Assembly (NCBI GenBank): GCA_003661975.1
Contig: QMXE01000003.1
Coordinates: 1 to 40,021, forward strand
DNA from: Candidatus Bathyarchaeota archaeon
GTDB taxonomy: Archaea > Thermoproteota > Bathyarchaeia > Bathyarchaeales > DTEX01
Length of the DNA: 40,021 bases
Direction of reading: 5' to 3'
Shown: one piece after another, positions 7,385 to 15,375 of the stretch
How positions within the stretch are numbered: the stretch's first letter is position 1
Layout: the number at the start of each line of letters is the position of its first letter
The notes under the pieces: model-generated
Told to the model about the DNA's origin: nothing
Seen by the model: only the letters and a program-made list of their open reading frames with translations
Database searches by the model: none
Translations under genes and position numbers: made by a program

Positions 7385-7886
7385 TTTTCCCTTTTTTAGT
7401 CTTCTCCATCCTTCCCCTACGAACCCTAACGGCAACTCCCCTCTTAAACTCGAGCATCTCGGATCCCGAGAGCAGAGCTCTTCCAACGGCTATGATCTCG
7501 CCATGCGAATTTAGAACGACTACCTCCTCGAATGGGCGGATAGCCCCGTCAGCGTCGATTACATGCCTCGCAAATACATCTCTTCCCTCCTCGATGAAAT
7601 GTGCGGCATCATCCCTCACCTTAACCCACCTCATCCTAACCTCTCCATTTGAGCATAGCCTCTCAGCACCCTCAATCGTTAAATTTAGAAGTCCAGATCT
7701 GGGATTTAATGTTGCTATGAGAATTCCATTCAGCAGTATCTGCCTGACACGTCCGGTCTTCTTAGAGATCACGAGATCCACATCTTCCGGAAAGAGGATC
7801 TCTCCGGCTCCCAATCCAAACTGGTAATCAGCCGTCTTCCTGATGATCTCAAGGAGCCTCCTCCTTCTAGCATGATCAACGGTCAA
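7374..7886 (-). CDS. PUA-domain RNA-binding protein (arcTGT C2/PUA-like)
   Basis: A 170-aa protein with the domain pair found at the C-terminus of archaeosine tRNA-guanine transglycosylase. The first half (ADYQFGLGAGEILFPEDVDLVISKKTGRVRQILLNG) is the C2 or pre-PUA domain. The second half (KVRDDAAHFIEEGRDVFARHVIDADGAIRPFEEVVVLNSHGEIIAVGRALLSGSEM) is a PUA domain. It lacks a catalytic domain, so it is probably an RNA-binding accessory protein acting on tRNA or the ribosome. It ends in a basic tail (RVRRGRMEKTKKGK). It lies upstream of NAC and overlaps it, a pairing seen in other archaea. The TTG start follows GGTGA with 7-nt spacing. Its TATA box lies within an inverted repeat at 7925-7942. Confidence 0.82.
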   Translation of the reverse strand: MTVDHARRRRLLEIIRKTADYQFGLGAGEILFPEDVDLVISKKTGRVRQILLNGILIATLNPRSGLLNLTIEGAERLCSNGEVRMRWVKVRDDAAHFIEEGRDVFARHVIDADGAIRPFEEVVVLNSHGEIIAVGRALLSGSEMLEFKRGVAVRVRRGRMEKTKKGKSGE

Positions 7887-7924
7887 TTTTAAGTCACCGT
7901 AGATTCAAGGCTTAAGATGCTTCT

Positions 7925-7942
7925 GAGCATTTAAATATGCTC
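7925..7942 (-). promoter_or_regulatory. TATA box within an inverted repeat, PUA-NAC operon promoter
   Basis: GAGCAT-TTAAAT-ATGCTC is a 6-bp inverted repeat around an AT-rich core. On the minus strand the core (ATATTTAAA) is a good TATA box; it predicts a start near 7910 and a leader of about 24 nt. A similar pair of half-sites flanks the putative TATA box of the GNAT gene at 37164-37197. Confidence 0.45.
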
Positions 7943-7983
7943 TATTCAAACCGGAACAGTCACACTTAATTTCATGGAGAGAC

Positions 7984-7996
7984 CATATTATATTTT
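7984..7996 (+). promoter_or_regulatory. TATA-box promoter of MBF1 gene
   Basis: The AT-rich CATATTATATTTT lies 15-27 nt before the TTG at 8011. The spacing puts the transcription start at or very close to the start codon, so the mRNA is short-leadered or leaderless. Confidence 0.45.
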
Positions 7997-8010
7997 GATG
8001 GTGCTGTAAG

Positions 8011-8538
8011 TTGCAATGTGATGTCTGCGGCTGCGATATAAAGGGCAAGCCATACCACGTGATAATTGAGGGAGCAAAGCTCACGGTATGCGCTAAGTGT
8101 GCAAGGCTCGGCTCAGCCGAGTGGAAGCCGGAAGAGGGGACCATGAGGTTTACTCCTAAACTTCCACGTCAAATCAAGCCTAGAAGGACAGGCATGAAAT
8201 GGAAGGATGTGATTCAAGAGGATATCACAGTTATCGAGAATTATGGGTCGATCATTAGAAGGGCGAGGCAGAGTATGGGTTTAAGCCAAGAGGACTTGGG
8301 CAGACGGATCAACGAGAAGGTCTCGGTCATTAAGAAGCTTGAGGGGGAGAAGATAGTGCCGGATGAGAGGCTTGCAAGGAAGATCGAGCATGCACTTGGG
8401 ATCAAGCTGCTCGTCCCCTTCACAATGCCCGAGGTTCCATCAGACCTTTCGAGGATAAGCAGGGAGGTCACTCTCGGAGATATAGTTCATCTGAAGGATT
8501 CTAGGAGGAAGCTGCGGAACGAAGGCAATAATAGTTGA
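8011..8538 (+). CDS. Multiprotein bridging factor 1 (archaeal MBF1)
   Basis: Archaeal MBF1 is associated with the ribosome small subunit and translation. The N-terminus is a C4 zinc ribbon (CDVCGCDI near residue 3 and CAKC near 30). A basic linker follows, then a cro/C1-type helix-turn-helix from about residue 75 (YGSIIRRARQSMGLSQEDLGRRINEKVSVIKKLEGEKIVPDERLARKIEHALGI). The tail (PSDLSRISREVTLGDIVHLKDSRRK) is typical for archaeal members. The start is the TTG at 8011, which places the first zinc ligand at residue 3 as usual. The 3' end overlaps the probable start of hflX. It is the first gene of a run MBF1-HflX-Trm56-TFE-HD. Confidence 0.92.
   Translation: MQCDVCGCDIKGKPYHVIIEGAKLTVCAKCARLGSAEWKPEEGTMRFTPKLPRQIKPRRTGMKWKDVIQEDITVIENYGSIIRRARQSMGLSQEDLGRRINEKVSVIKKLEGEKIVPDERLARKIEHALGIKLLVPFTMPEVPSDLSRISREVTLGDIVHLKDSRRKLRNEGNNS
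8503..8508 (+). promoter_or_regulatory. SD box pointing to a non-standard start of hflX
   Basis: AGGAGG lies within the 3' end of the MBF1 gene. The first in-frame ATG/GTG/TTG for hflX is 58 nt away at 8567. ACG at 8519 is 10 nt away and opens the frame exactly where HflX proteins normally begin. Confidence 0.5.
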
Positions 8539-9811
8539 GAGGCGCGGGCGCTTCGAGAAGTCCAGATTGGAGGAGCTTAAGAGCCTAGCTGAGGCGGCGG
8601 GATATGAGGTTGTAGGTTTTCTGGAGCAGGTTACTCATCCCCATTCACGCTACCGTATAGGCAGGGGGAAGGCTGAGGAACTGGAGAGGATGGTGTCTGA
8701 GCTTGGAGCTGAGAAGATAATCTTCGGGGAGGAACTTAATGTTACGCAGATCTATAATCTCGCAAAGCTGACTGGAGTTGAGGTGATAGATAGATTCCAG
8801 CTCATCTTGGAGATATTCGATAGGAGAGCCTCGACGAGGGAGGCTAAGCTCCAGATAGAGCTGGCTCGCTGGCGCTATGAACTTGCACATGCAAGGGAGA
8901 AGGTCAGACTGGCGAAGATGGGTGAGCAGCCCGGCTTCCTCGGACTCGGAAAATACGAGGTTGACGTATACTATGAGACCGTTAAGAGGCATGTTCACAG
9001 CATCCAAGAAAAACTTAGGAGGGTTAGAAGGACGAGGGAGCTGCATAGGCATAGGAGGAGAGAGCTCGGCTTTCCAACGATCTCCCTTGCAGGATACACG
9101 AATTCCGGGAAGAGCACGCTCTTCAAGACGCTTACAGGAGAGGATGTGCCAATAGACGATGGGCTCTTCACAACTCTCTCCACGACTACGAGGGTGATGA
9201 ATCTCCTCGGCGTTCCAGCTCTGCTCACGGATACAGTCGGCTTCATCGATAGGCTTCCCATAACACTTGTGGAGGCCTTCCGATCTACGCTGGAGGAGAC
9301 GATATTTGCAGATCTCATTCTTCTCGTCGTGGATATAAGCGAGTCTGAAGATGAGATAAGGAGGAAGCTTGAGTGCTGCCTAAATACGTTGAGGGAGATA
9401 GGTGCTACTGGAATGCCGATCATAGCCGTCCTGAACAAGATCGATCTCCTCTCGGATGAGGAATTGCAGTCTAAGATCACCCGTCTCGGAGATTACTCGT
9501 TCGATCTAGTTCCAGTCTCGGCCCTACATAGAATGAACATTGATGAATTGAAGGTTAAGATTGCAGGTCACATATTAAGGCATGTGAGGTCCCTTGCGGT
9601 AATACCCATAAATGGAGATTCATTCTCGCTTCTATCATGGATATACAATCATGCAAAGGTGCTTGAGGTCTCGTATGGAAACTCGGATCTTAAAGTCTCA
9701 TTTTACGCTGAGCCGACTGTCGCCGAGAAGGTAAAGCATAGAGTTGAAGAGTTAGGCGGGGCATTCAAGTATGAAGCCACGGAAGGTCTATATCCTCAGA
9801 TTGAATCATAG
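8519..9811 (+). CDS. hflX: GTPase HflX, apparently with a non-standard start codon
   Basis: HflX is a ribosome-associated GTPase that splits or rescues ribosomes. The N-terminal HflX domain (AIIVERRGRFEKSRLEELKS, then SRYRIGRGKAEELERMV) is followed by a long coiled helical pair (ELARWRYELAHAREKVRLAK). The G domain has G1 AGYTNSGKST, G3 DTVGFI and G4 NKIDLL. A C-terminal domain follows (PTVAEKVKHRVEELGG). The first conserved strand, AIIVERRG, is encoded upstream of the only ordinary start codon, TTG 8567, and an in-frame TGA lies at about 8492-8494. Translation probably begins at ACG 8519 (giving about 430 aa) or ATA 8528. TTG 8567 would give 414 aa and lose strand 1. It overlaps MBF1 by 20 nt and Trm56 by 41 nt. 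Confidence 0.9.
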   Translation, partial: TKAIIVERRGRFEKSRLEELKSLAEAAGYEVVGFLEQVTHPHSRYRIGRGKAEELERMVSELGAEKIIFGEELNVTQIYNLAKLTGVEVIDRFQLILEIFDRRASTREAKLQIELARWRYELAHAREKVRLAKMGEQPGFLGLGKYEVDVYYETVKRHVHSIQEKLRRVRRTRELHRHRRRELGFPTISLAGYTNSGKSTLFKTLTGEDVPIDDGLFTTLSTTTRVMNLLGVPALLTDTVGFIDRLPITLVEAFRSTLEETIFADLILLVVDISESEDEIRRKLECCLNTLREIGATGMPIIAVLNKIDLLSDEELQSKITRLGDYSFDLVPVSALHRMNIDELKVKIAGHILRHVRSLAVIPINGDSFSLLSWIYNHAKVLEVSYGNSDLKVSFYAEPTVAEKVKHRVEELGGAFKYEATEGLYPQIES

Positions 9812-10316
9812 GCCTCAAAGGGATAAGAGGGTGACAACACATCTCTTCCTCGCAGCTAGGGCATTAGGCGCCACGGGAGGCTTCTATTCGGGCGAGGAGG
9901 ACGAGAAGGTTCAGATGAGCATAGAGAAGGTCAGTAGGTCATGGGGTGGAGACTTCAAGGTCTCCTACGTTCAGAACTGGGCGAAAAAGATAGTGGAGTG
10001 GAAGAGGATGGGAGGGAAGGTGATTCACCTCACAATGTATGGGCTTCCTTTAATGCAGGTGATCGGTCAGATCAGAAGCCTTAGGGAGCCTCTCCTAATA
10101 GTCGTCGGCGGAGCTAAGGTTCCCGGCAGGGTCTACATGATGGCTGACTATAACGTCTCTGTTACGTCTCAGCCCCACTCCGAGATAAGCGCCCTCGCAC
10201 TTTTCCTCCATGAATTGTTTGAGGGGGAGGAGCTCTCAATCTCCTTCGACGATGCGAAGCTTCGAATAGTCCCTCAGGAGAGGGGAAAGCTGGTTTTGAG
10301 GCTGAACGAAAAATAG
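9771..10316 (+). CDS. tRNA (cytidine(56)-2'-O)-methyltransferase Trm56
   Basis: This SPOUT-superfamily enzyme methylates the ribose of C56 in the T-loop of archaeal tRNAs using SAM. The family signature opens the protein (VYILRLNHRPQRDKRVTTHLFLAARALGA). The C-terminal half carries the trefoil-knot SAM site (PLLIVVGGAKVPGRVYMMADYNVSV, then SQPHSEISALALFLHELF). At 181 aa the length is typical. The ATG overlaps the end of hflX by 41 nt, so the two are translated from one mRNA. It lies upstream of TFE. Confidence 0.92.
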   Translation: MKPRKVYILRLNHRPQRDKRVTTHLFLAARALGATGGFYSGEEDEKVQMSIEKVSRSWGGDFKVSYVQNWAKKIVEWKRMGGKVIHLTMYGLPLMQVIGQIRSLREPLLIVVGGAKVPGRVYMMADYNVSVTSQPHSEISALALFLHELFEGEELSISFDDAKLRIVPQERGKLVLRLNEK

Positions 10317-10383
10317 AGATGATAACGAACAATTTAAGTTTGCAGATGCTATTAAATTAATATGCATGATAGATGGTGATTTA

Positions 10384-10890
10384 ATGGCCCTATCGAACCG
10401 TGAAGTTCTATATAAGGTCGCGAGGATACTCGGCGGGGAGGAAGCGGTTAGCATAGTCAAGATCCTAGAGAATGTTGATGAGATAACCGATGAGGAGATC
10501 GTTGCAAAGACAAAGATAAAATTGAATACCGTTCGAAAGATCCTGTATAGGCTTTATAATCATTCCATTGTGGGGCTTAGAAGGACGAGGGATGAGAAGA
10601 CAGGCTGGTTCATCTTCCACTGGAGGCTTCAGCCAGACCAGATCGAGGGTTTCCTAATAAATCAGAAGAAGAAGATCCTTGAGAAACTTGAGGAGAGATT
10701 GAGATACGAAAAGTCCCATGAATTCTACTATTGTGGAACTCCGGGGCATAGACGCATACCCTTCGAGGAGGCAACCGAGTATATATTTAGATGTCCCGAA
10801 TGTGATAAGCCGCTCATGTATTATGATAATAGCAAGATAATTGAGTTTCTGACGAGGAAGATCGAGCAGTTAAGGGCTGAGTTGCAGTGA
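10384..10890 (+). CDS. tfe: Transcription factor E, alpha subunit (TFE), with altered zinc ribbon
   Basis: TFE stabilises the open promoter complex together with RNA polymerase, TBP and TFB. The N-terminal extended winged helix is complete (SNREVLYKVARILGGEEAVSIVKILENVDEITDEEIVAKTKIKLNTVRKILYRLYNHSIVGLRR), with the coupled helix (LINQKKKILEKLEERLRYEKS). The C-terminal zinc ribbon reads CGTPGHRRIP ... FRCPEC: the second ligand of the first knuckle is not Cys, and His at +5 is the only obvious substitute. I choose ATG 10384 because GGTGA lies 4 nt upstream; ATG 10366 would add six residues. It overlaps the next gene by 4 nt. Confidence 0.93.
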   Translation: MALSNREVLYKVARILGGEEAVSIVKILENVDEITDEEIVAKTKIKLNTVRKILYRLYNHSIVGLRRTRDEKTGWFIFHWRLQPDQIEGFLINQKKKILEKLEERLRYEKSHEFYYCGTPGHRRIPFEEATEYIFRCPECDKPLMYYDNSKIIEFLTRKIEQLRAELQ

Positions 10891-11426
10891 AGGGAAGGAT
10901 CCCAACGCCGGAGGAAGCCATAGAGATCCTCCGTGAAAGCGGATGTTCACCTAACGTCATAAGGCACTGCAGGGCAGTAGCCGAGATCGCGGTGAAAATA
11001 GCATTGAAGTGCCGAGAGAGGGGCATTCCAGTTGATCTTGAACTCATACGCATAGGCGCTCTACTCCATGATTTAGGCCGCTCAAAAACTCACAGCGTTC
11101 ACCATCCAGTAGTTGGGGCTAAAATAGCGGAGGAGCTCGGTCTTCCAGAAGCCATCATAAGGATAATCAAGAGGCATATTGGAGGAGGCTTAACAGCCGA
11201 GGAGGCAGCTGAGCTCGGATGGCCAGTTGAGAATTATCTCCCAGAGACATTAGAGGAGAAGATCGTAACATACGCCGATAAGCTTATAGATGGAGATAAG
11301 GTGGTTCCGATCGAGAAGACAATAGAGGAGTTCAAGAGAAAGCTCGGAGAGGATCATCCATCAATAAAACGGATAATGAATCTGCATAGGGAAATAATGG
11401 AGTTATGCGGTGGATCAATAGAGTAG
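10887..11426 (+). CDS. HD-domain (HDIG) metal-dependent phosphohydrolase
   Basis: A 179-aa protein of the HD superfamily, which hydrolyses phosphoesters of nucleotides using bound metal. Metal ligands visible are His in VIRHCRAV (about residue 27), the His-Asp pair in LLHDLGRSKTH (about 60), a His in IIKRHIGG, and Asp in VTYADKLIDGD. The GTG start overlaps the TFE stop (GTGA), so it is translated with TFE. Archaeal stand-alone HDIG proteins of this type have no assigned substrate. It ends 13 nt from the convergent MBL hydrolase gene. Confidence 0.85.
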   Translation: MKGRIPTPEEAIEILRESGCSPNVIRHCRAVAEIAVKIALKCRERGIPVDLELIRIGALLHDLGRSKTHSVHHPVVGAKIAEELGLPEAIIRIIKRHIGGGLTAEEAAELGWPVENYLPETLEEKIVTYADKLIDGDKVVPIEKTIEEFKRKLGEDHPSIKRIMNLHREIMELCGGSIE

Positions 11427-11439
11427 CATTCAGACCTGC

Positions 11440-12084
11440 CTACTCTAAGACGTATTCCTCATTCGGCTCGAGGATAACCACTTTCACATTGGAGGATCCC
11501 TCAACTCTCCTTCTGAACTCCTCGGGGTCAGTGTCCCATCTATGCATTGGAATCACAACCTCAGGATTTATCGCTATGGCCGCCTCAGCCGCTTCTTCAT
11601 TATCCATCGTGTATGTCCCTCCGCTTGGGAGAAGAGCCAACGAGATATCCTTCAGTTCCCTCATTTCAGGAATGAAGTCTGTATCGCCGGCATGATAGAT
11701 CCTCTTATCGCCTATCGTGATGACATATCCATTCCCGAAGCCCTTAGGATGGAATGGAACGCCTGGAGATCTAAACCGCTTGTAATTATATGCATGCACT
11801 GCCTCAACGATTATGCCGTTAACCTCAATCTTCTCGCCCGGCCTTAAGGCTCTAACGTTTCCGCTGATCTTTGAGGCACATTCAGGCGGGCAGATGATCA
11901 CCGTATCCCCGGCGCTTATCCTCTTTATCTTTGAAGTGTCAAAGTGGTCGTAATGTGAATGCGTAACCAATATTAGATCTGCCTTCTCGGCATACTCGCC
12001 CTCATAGGGATCAATGTAAATGTTCCTTCCATCAGCCCTTACTTGAAAACTGGCATGCCCCAGCCACTTCACGACAATACCCAT
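11440..12084 (-). CDS. UPF0173-type metal-dependent hydrolase (MBL fold)
   Basis: A 214-aa metallo-beta-lactamase-fold protein of the UPF0173 group, distantly related to UlaG lactonase. It opens with KWLGHASFQV, then the metal motif THSHYDHFD (HxHxDH), AVHAYN, YHAGDTDF and a final His in VIPMHRWDTDP. The frame runs up to 12138, but ATG 12084 has a GGGGATG box 4 nt upstream and gives the usual N-terminus. Its natural substrate is not known. It is the last gene of a minus-strand run. Confidence 0.88.
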   Translation of the reverse strand: MGIVVKWLGHASFQVRADGRNIYIDPYEGEYAEKADLILVTHSHYDHFDTSKIKRISAGDTVIICPPECASKISGNVRALRPGEKIEVNGIIVEAVHAYNYKRFRSPGVPFHPKGFGNGYVITIGDKRIYHAGDTDFIPEMRELKDISLALLPSGGTYTMDNEEAAEAAIAINPEVVIPMHRWDTDPEEFRRRVEGSSNVKVVILEPNEEYVLE

Positions 12085-12160
12085 CAAACATCCCCAAAAG
12101 AATAATTTAATTCTCAACTTATCTATTTTCCGCCTCAAGTTCAGGCGGTTATCCCTAGGT

Positions 12161-12823
12161 TTATATTGGGAGAAGCCTGAAATTCAGGAATGTTTTGAGG
12201 CATATATCCAATCCGAAGAGTATCAATATTATGCCAAGCGCTACCAAGAGCGCCCCATATCCCCTGGATCTCAGTATCTTCACACTGCCTTCCCCGGCTA
12301 AGCTCATTAGGGCAAGCCAGAAATAATCCATCCATACATGCGCCGCATACATTACTAGCAGAACTTGAAGGCCCATGCTCATCGACATCCTGATCAGAGG
12401 CATCCCAACGGAGAGCCACCAGAGAAGGAAGTATGGATTGAGCCCAGTTAGGAGTAATCCTATCAGTAATGGATTGTATGCATAGCCTCCTCTCCCACCC
12501 TTAAATTCCCTCTTCAATCTCAGCACACTAATCCCATCCCTTATCGTCAGATATGAAAAGAAGAAGATGAAGGCTGAAATGGCGACGGTCAAGGCGAAGT
12601 TCACAATCGAATTCTCAATCAAGACCGTGACTGATGAGTAGAGCATAGCAATAACCAGAATGTAGGGAAACTCAAATATTGTATGGCCAAGAGCTATAAG
12701 AAGGCCTCCTTTCTCTGATCCCCTAGCCCCAACCATAATAGCCGAGGCCGTTAATGGACCCGGAGACATCACCCCAGAAACCGAGATAGCAACAGTTGTG
12801 ATTATCAGGCCGGTTAAATCCAT
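12161..12823 (-). CDS. LysE/RhtB-family membrane exporter
   Basis: A 220-aa integral membrane protein with about six predicted hydrophobic helices. The N-terminal helix with SGVMSPGPLTASAIMVGARGSEKGG matches the LysE-family signature (PGP followed by a glycine-rich cytoplasmic loop). Members export amino acids or other small molecules. A GGAGTA box lies 5 nt before the ATG. It follows the zinc-ribbon gene after about 55 nt on the same strand. Substrate cannot be predicted. Confidence 0.82.
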   Translation of the reverse strand: MDLTGLIITTVAISVSGVMSPGPLTASAIMVGARGSEKGGLLIALGHTIFEFPYILVIAMLYSSVTVLIENSIVNFALTVAISAFIFFFSYLTIRDGISVLRLKREFKGGRGGYAYNPLLIGLLLTGLNPYFLLWWLSVGMPLIRMSMSMGLQVLLVMYAAHVWMDYFWLALMSLAGEGSVKILRSRGYGALLVALGIILILFGLDICLKTFLNFRLLPI

Positions 12824-12878
12824 ACCGATACTCCTTCTCTATTGGATCTGTAGTGCAGTAATCTAAAAGCGAAGAATC

Positions 12879-13064
12879 CTATGGTCCTTCAAATCCGCAG
12901 TTTGGACATTTATATTGCCTGCCGAACTGCCTGCATTTTTCGCATCGCCAGATCATTATCTGCCCACAGTTCGGGCATGGAAACTTCGTCGCATCAGTTC
13001 CGGGCGGGATTATCCTATTGCATGATGTGCATTTCGGCATGCTGACCCGTCTAGCCTCACTCAA
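12879..13064 (-). CDS. Small archaeal zinc-ribbon RNA-binding protein (COG2888-like)
   Basis: A 61-aa protein with two C4 knuckles: CTSC, CPNC, CEKC and CPNC, in the arrangement CTSCNRIIPPG ... FPCPNCGQIMIWRCEKCRQFG ... YKCPNCGFEGP. This is the conserved small zinc ribbon that in many archaea lies beside the aEF-1 beta gene; here about 3.3 kb and a strand change separate them. The TTG start at 13064 has GGGTGA 5 nt upstream. ATG at 13040, giving 53 aa, is an alternative closer to the usual start of the family. It presumably acts in translation. Confidence 0.85.
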   Translation of the reverse strand: MSEARRVSMPKCTSCNRIIPPGTDATKFPCPNCGQIMIWRCEKCRQFGRQYKCPNCGFEGP

Positions 13065-13118
13065 CCCGCTCACCCAAGGATGATCTTCAGAAAATAGTGA
13101 AGAGTCGCATATTTATGC

Positions 13119-14315
13119 TTATCCATTAATCTGCGGCTTTCCCAAGCCTAAGAGATGTGTTAGCATCTTTAATATCCTCCCGTGATGTATGAGCTCAGAG
13201 ATCACGCGGCTCTGAAAGTCCATGTCTCCAAGCTTGGATATGACTCTGCAGAGATCCTCCCTCTTTATAAACTCGAATAATTTGTCGATCATCCTGTCGG
13301 ATAATGCATTCAGAATCCTTCTGGCCCAGAGCATATACCTGAATTCTCTGCCAAGCATGCCCCTCCAGATCCTCTCGTATGAGACTAGGAAATCACTGTT
13401 GAATCTGCTGAGCCTAACGGCTTCCGCAGCAACCCTGCCGGCGGTCATTCCGCAGATCCCTCCGAGAATAACTCCCCCACCAGTTGTGGGCTTAACCTGT
13501 CCAGCGGCATCCCCAACTATAAGCAGGCGGTCCGCGAATGTCCTCCTTATTGGACCTGAAGTCACTATTGTTCCAGAGCGAACAGCAAGAATCTCATACT
13601 CCTCATCTTTAAATCGTCTCTGAATGAAGCGGTTGAGGAGTATTCTCGGATTTGCCCTCTTACAGCCCAATCCGACCCTCACGGAGTCGCTGCTGAGAGG
13701 GATCAGCCATGCAAAGAATCCTGGAGCAACCTGCCTTCCGAGATGCACCTCAACATATTCCGGGTCCACGCTTACCCCGCTGAGATCAAACTGTAATGCC
13801 GAAAGAAGGCATGAGCTGTTTAGGGGCTCTAAACCAGCGGCCCTAACGAGTCTCGATGATACTCCCTCAGCATCGATAAGGATCTCAGCCATGAACCTGT
13901 CCGGCTTGGAGCATACGTGGACTCCAATTCCATCCACGCTTATACCATAAACTTTACAGTTGAGTCTTATCTCGGCTCCGGCTCTCTCTGCTTGGAAGGC
14001 TAAGAATTTATCGAATAGGGATCGATTAACGACGCATGCCACAGGCCTATCCCTCTCTATCCTTAGGGATAAGCCTGATGGAGAATAGAAGATCGCGCCT
14101 CTAACCATATTCTGCACATAAGAATGATCGATTGGAATCTTCAATCTTTCCAGTCCATTTAGGCTTAGTAGGCCAGCGCAATGGCAGGGAATCCCTACTT
14201 CAGGATGCTCCTCCAAGACTAGAACTTCCACCCCCCTCTTGGAGGCTTCCCTCGCTGAGAGAAGCCCGGAAGGCCCTGCCCCAACAACTATAACCTGTCG
14301 TTTCTCCAAACTCAA
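13119..14315 (-). CDS. Geranylgeranyl reductase family FAD-dependent oxidoreductase
   Basis: Members saturate the isoprenoid chains of archaeal membrane lipids, although the family also covers other reductases. The FAD motif VIVVGAGPSGLLSAREA lies at the N-terminus. The conserved CAGLLS loop follows, the lipid-binding signature appears as APGFFAWLIPL, and the second FAD motif is LLIVGDAAGQVKPTTGGGVILGG. The start is assigned to TTG 14315 because GGAGTAG lies 5 nt upstream; ATG 14330 precedes that box and would put it inside the gene. About 398 aa, normal for the family. It lies downstream of the sugar kinase with 61 nt between. Confidence 0.87.
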   Translation of the reverse strand: MSLEKRQVIVVGAGPSGLLSAREASKRGVEVLVLEEHPEVGIPCHCAGLLSLNGLERLKIPIDHSYVQNMVRGAIFYSPSGLSLRIERDRPVACVVNRSLFDKFLAFQAERAGAEIRLNCKVYGISVDGIGVHVCSKPDRFMAEILIDAEGVSSRLVRAAGLEPLNSSCLLSALQFDLSGVSVDPEYVEVHLGRQVAPGFFAWLIPLSSDSVRVGLGCKRANPRILLNRFIQRRFKDEEYEILAVRSGTIVTSGPIRRTFADRLLIVGDAAGQVKPTTGGGVILGGICGMTAGRVAAEAVRLSRFNSDFLVSYERIWRGMLGREFRYMLWARRILNALSDRMIDKLFEFIKREDLCRVISKLGDMDFQSRVISELIHHGRILKMLTHLLGLGKPQING

Positions 14316-14376
14316 GAATACTACTCCCATCTTAAGATTGATAACTCAAAAATTGCTCGTATAATACAGAGGGTGC

Positions 14377-15363
14377 TTACCTGTTAATCTTTATCTTTTC
14401 GCCGCGAATTAACCTCTCTACATCCTGCCTCTCTATAACCGGAATATTCACTGGTAATGTTATCTTAAGCGCGGCCATCGCGCTTCCATACTCCAATCCC
14501 GTCTGAACGTCTCTCCTTAAATAGCCATATATGAATCCAGCTGCGAATGCATCTCCAGCTCCGAGAGGATTCACCTCCCTGACTGGATGGGGCCTCCCAC
14601 GGAATATCCTCGTTGTCCTCGCTATGCTGCCCTTATCTCCAAGCGTGATGACAACGACCTCGCTTCCATACTCCTTCTGAAGCCTCAATGCTGCCTCCTC
14701 CGGAGGTAGATCATCATTCAAGAGGATATTCGCGTCTCTCCAAGTCGATATTAGAATATCAATGTTGGGGAGAATCTTGTCTAGGCATCTCCTCGCCTCA
14801 TCCGGGCTCCAAAGTAAAGAGCGGTAATTAACGTCGAATGAGGTCTTAACTCCCATCTCCCTCGCCTTTTCAGCAGCCTTGATCGTGAGTTCCCTGCAGC
14901 ATTCACTCAGCGCAGGGGTGATCCCCGTTTGATGCAATATCTCAGCTTGGCCAATATACTCCCAATCGATCTCCTCAGGCTTAAGCGTCGTGAATGCTGA
15001 TCCAGCCCTATCATAAATTGTCTTTAACGGTCTTGGTTCAGCCCCGAACTCTACGAAGAATAATCCGACACGTCCCTTATCAGTTAGGATTACACGAGAA
15101 ACATCCACGCCGTAGCTCCGCATCGTATTTAGGATCTTCCTTCCAAGGGCATTATCGACTAGCTTACTGATCCATCCTGAATGCATCCCAAGTCTCTCAA
15201 GTCCGATCGAAACGTTAGTCTCAGCGCCCCCGAGCATAGCGATGAATGTATTCGAGTTCTCTATTAGCTGGAAGGGTGGAGGGGCAAACATGATCATGGT
15301 CTCGCCTATCGTTACGGCCTCCACCCTTCTCCTCTCTGAGTTAAGTTCGATTTTCCCCGGCAT
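14377..15363 (-). CDS. PfkB-family sugar kinase, probable 2-keto-3-deoxygluconate kinase
   Basis: A ribokinase-type kinase of 328 aa. The N-terminal glycine pair motif (MLGGAETNVSIGLERLG) binds sugar, and the C-terminal NPLGAGDAFAAGFIYG contains the catalytic Asp and anion hole. The strands QTGITPALS and TSFDVNYRSLLW are typical of KDG kinases, whose product 2-keto-3-deoxy-6-phosphogluconate is cleaved by the adjacent aldolase. It starts 12 nt after the aldolase stop, so they form one operon. A GTG near 15327 behind GAGGAGAAGG is an alternative start nearer the usual family N-terminus. Confidence 0.85.
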   Translation of the reverse strand: MPGKIELNSERRRVEAVTIGETMIMFAPPPFQLIENSNTFIAMLGGAETNVSIGLERLGMHSGWISKLVDNALGRKILNTMRSYGVDVSRVILTDKGRVGLFFVEFGAEPRPLKTIYDRAGSAFTTLKPEEIDWEYIGQAEILHQTGITPALSECCRELTIKAAEKAREMGVKTSFDVNYRSLLWSPDEARRCLDKILPNIDILISTWRDANILLNDDLPPEEAALRLQKEYGSEVVVITLGDKGSIARTTRIFRGRPHPVREVNPLGAGDAFAAGFIYGYLRRDVQTGLEYGSAMAALKITLPVNIPVIERQDVERLIRGEKIKINR

Positions 15364-15375
15364 ATCCGCTAAACC

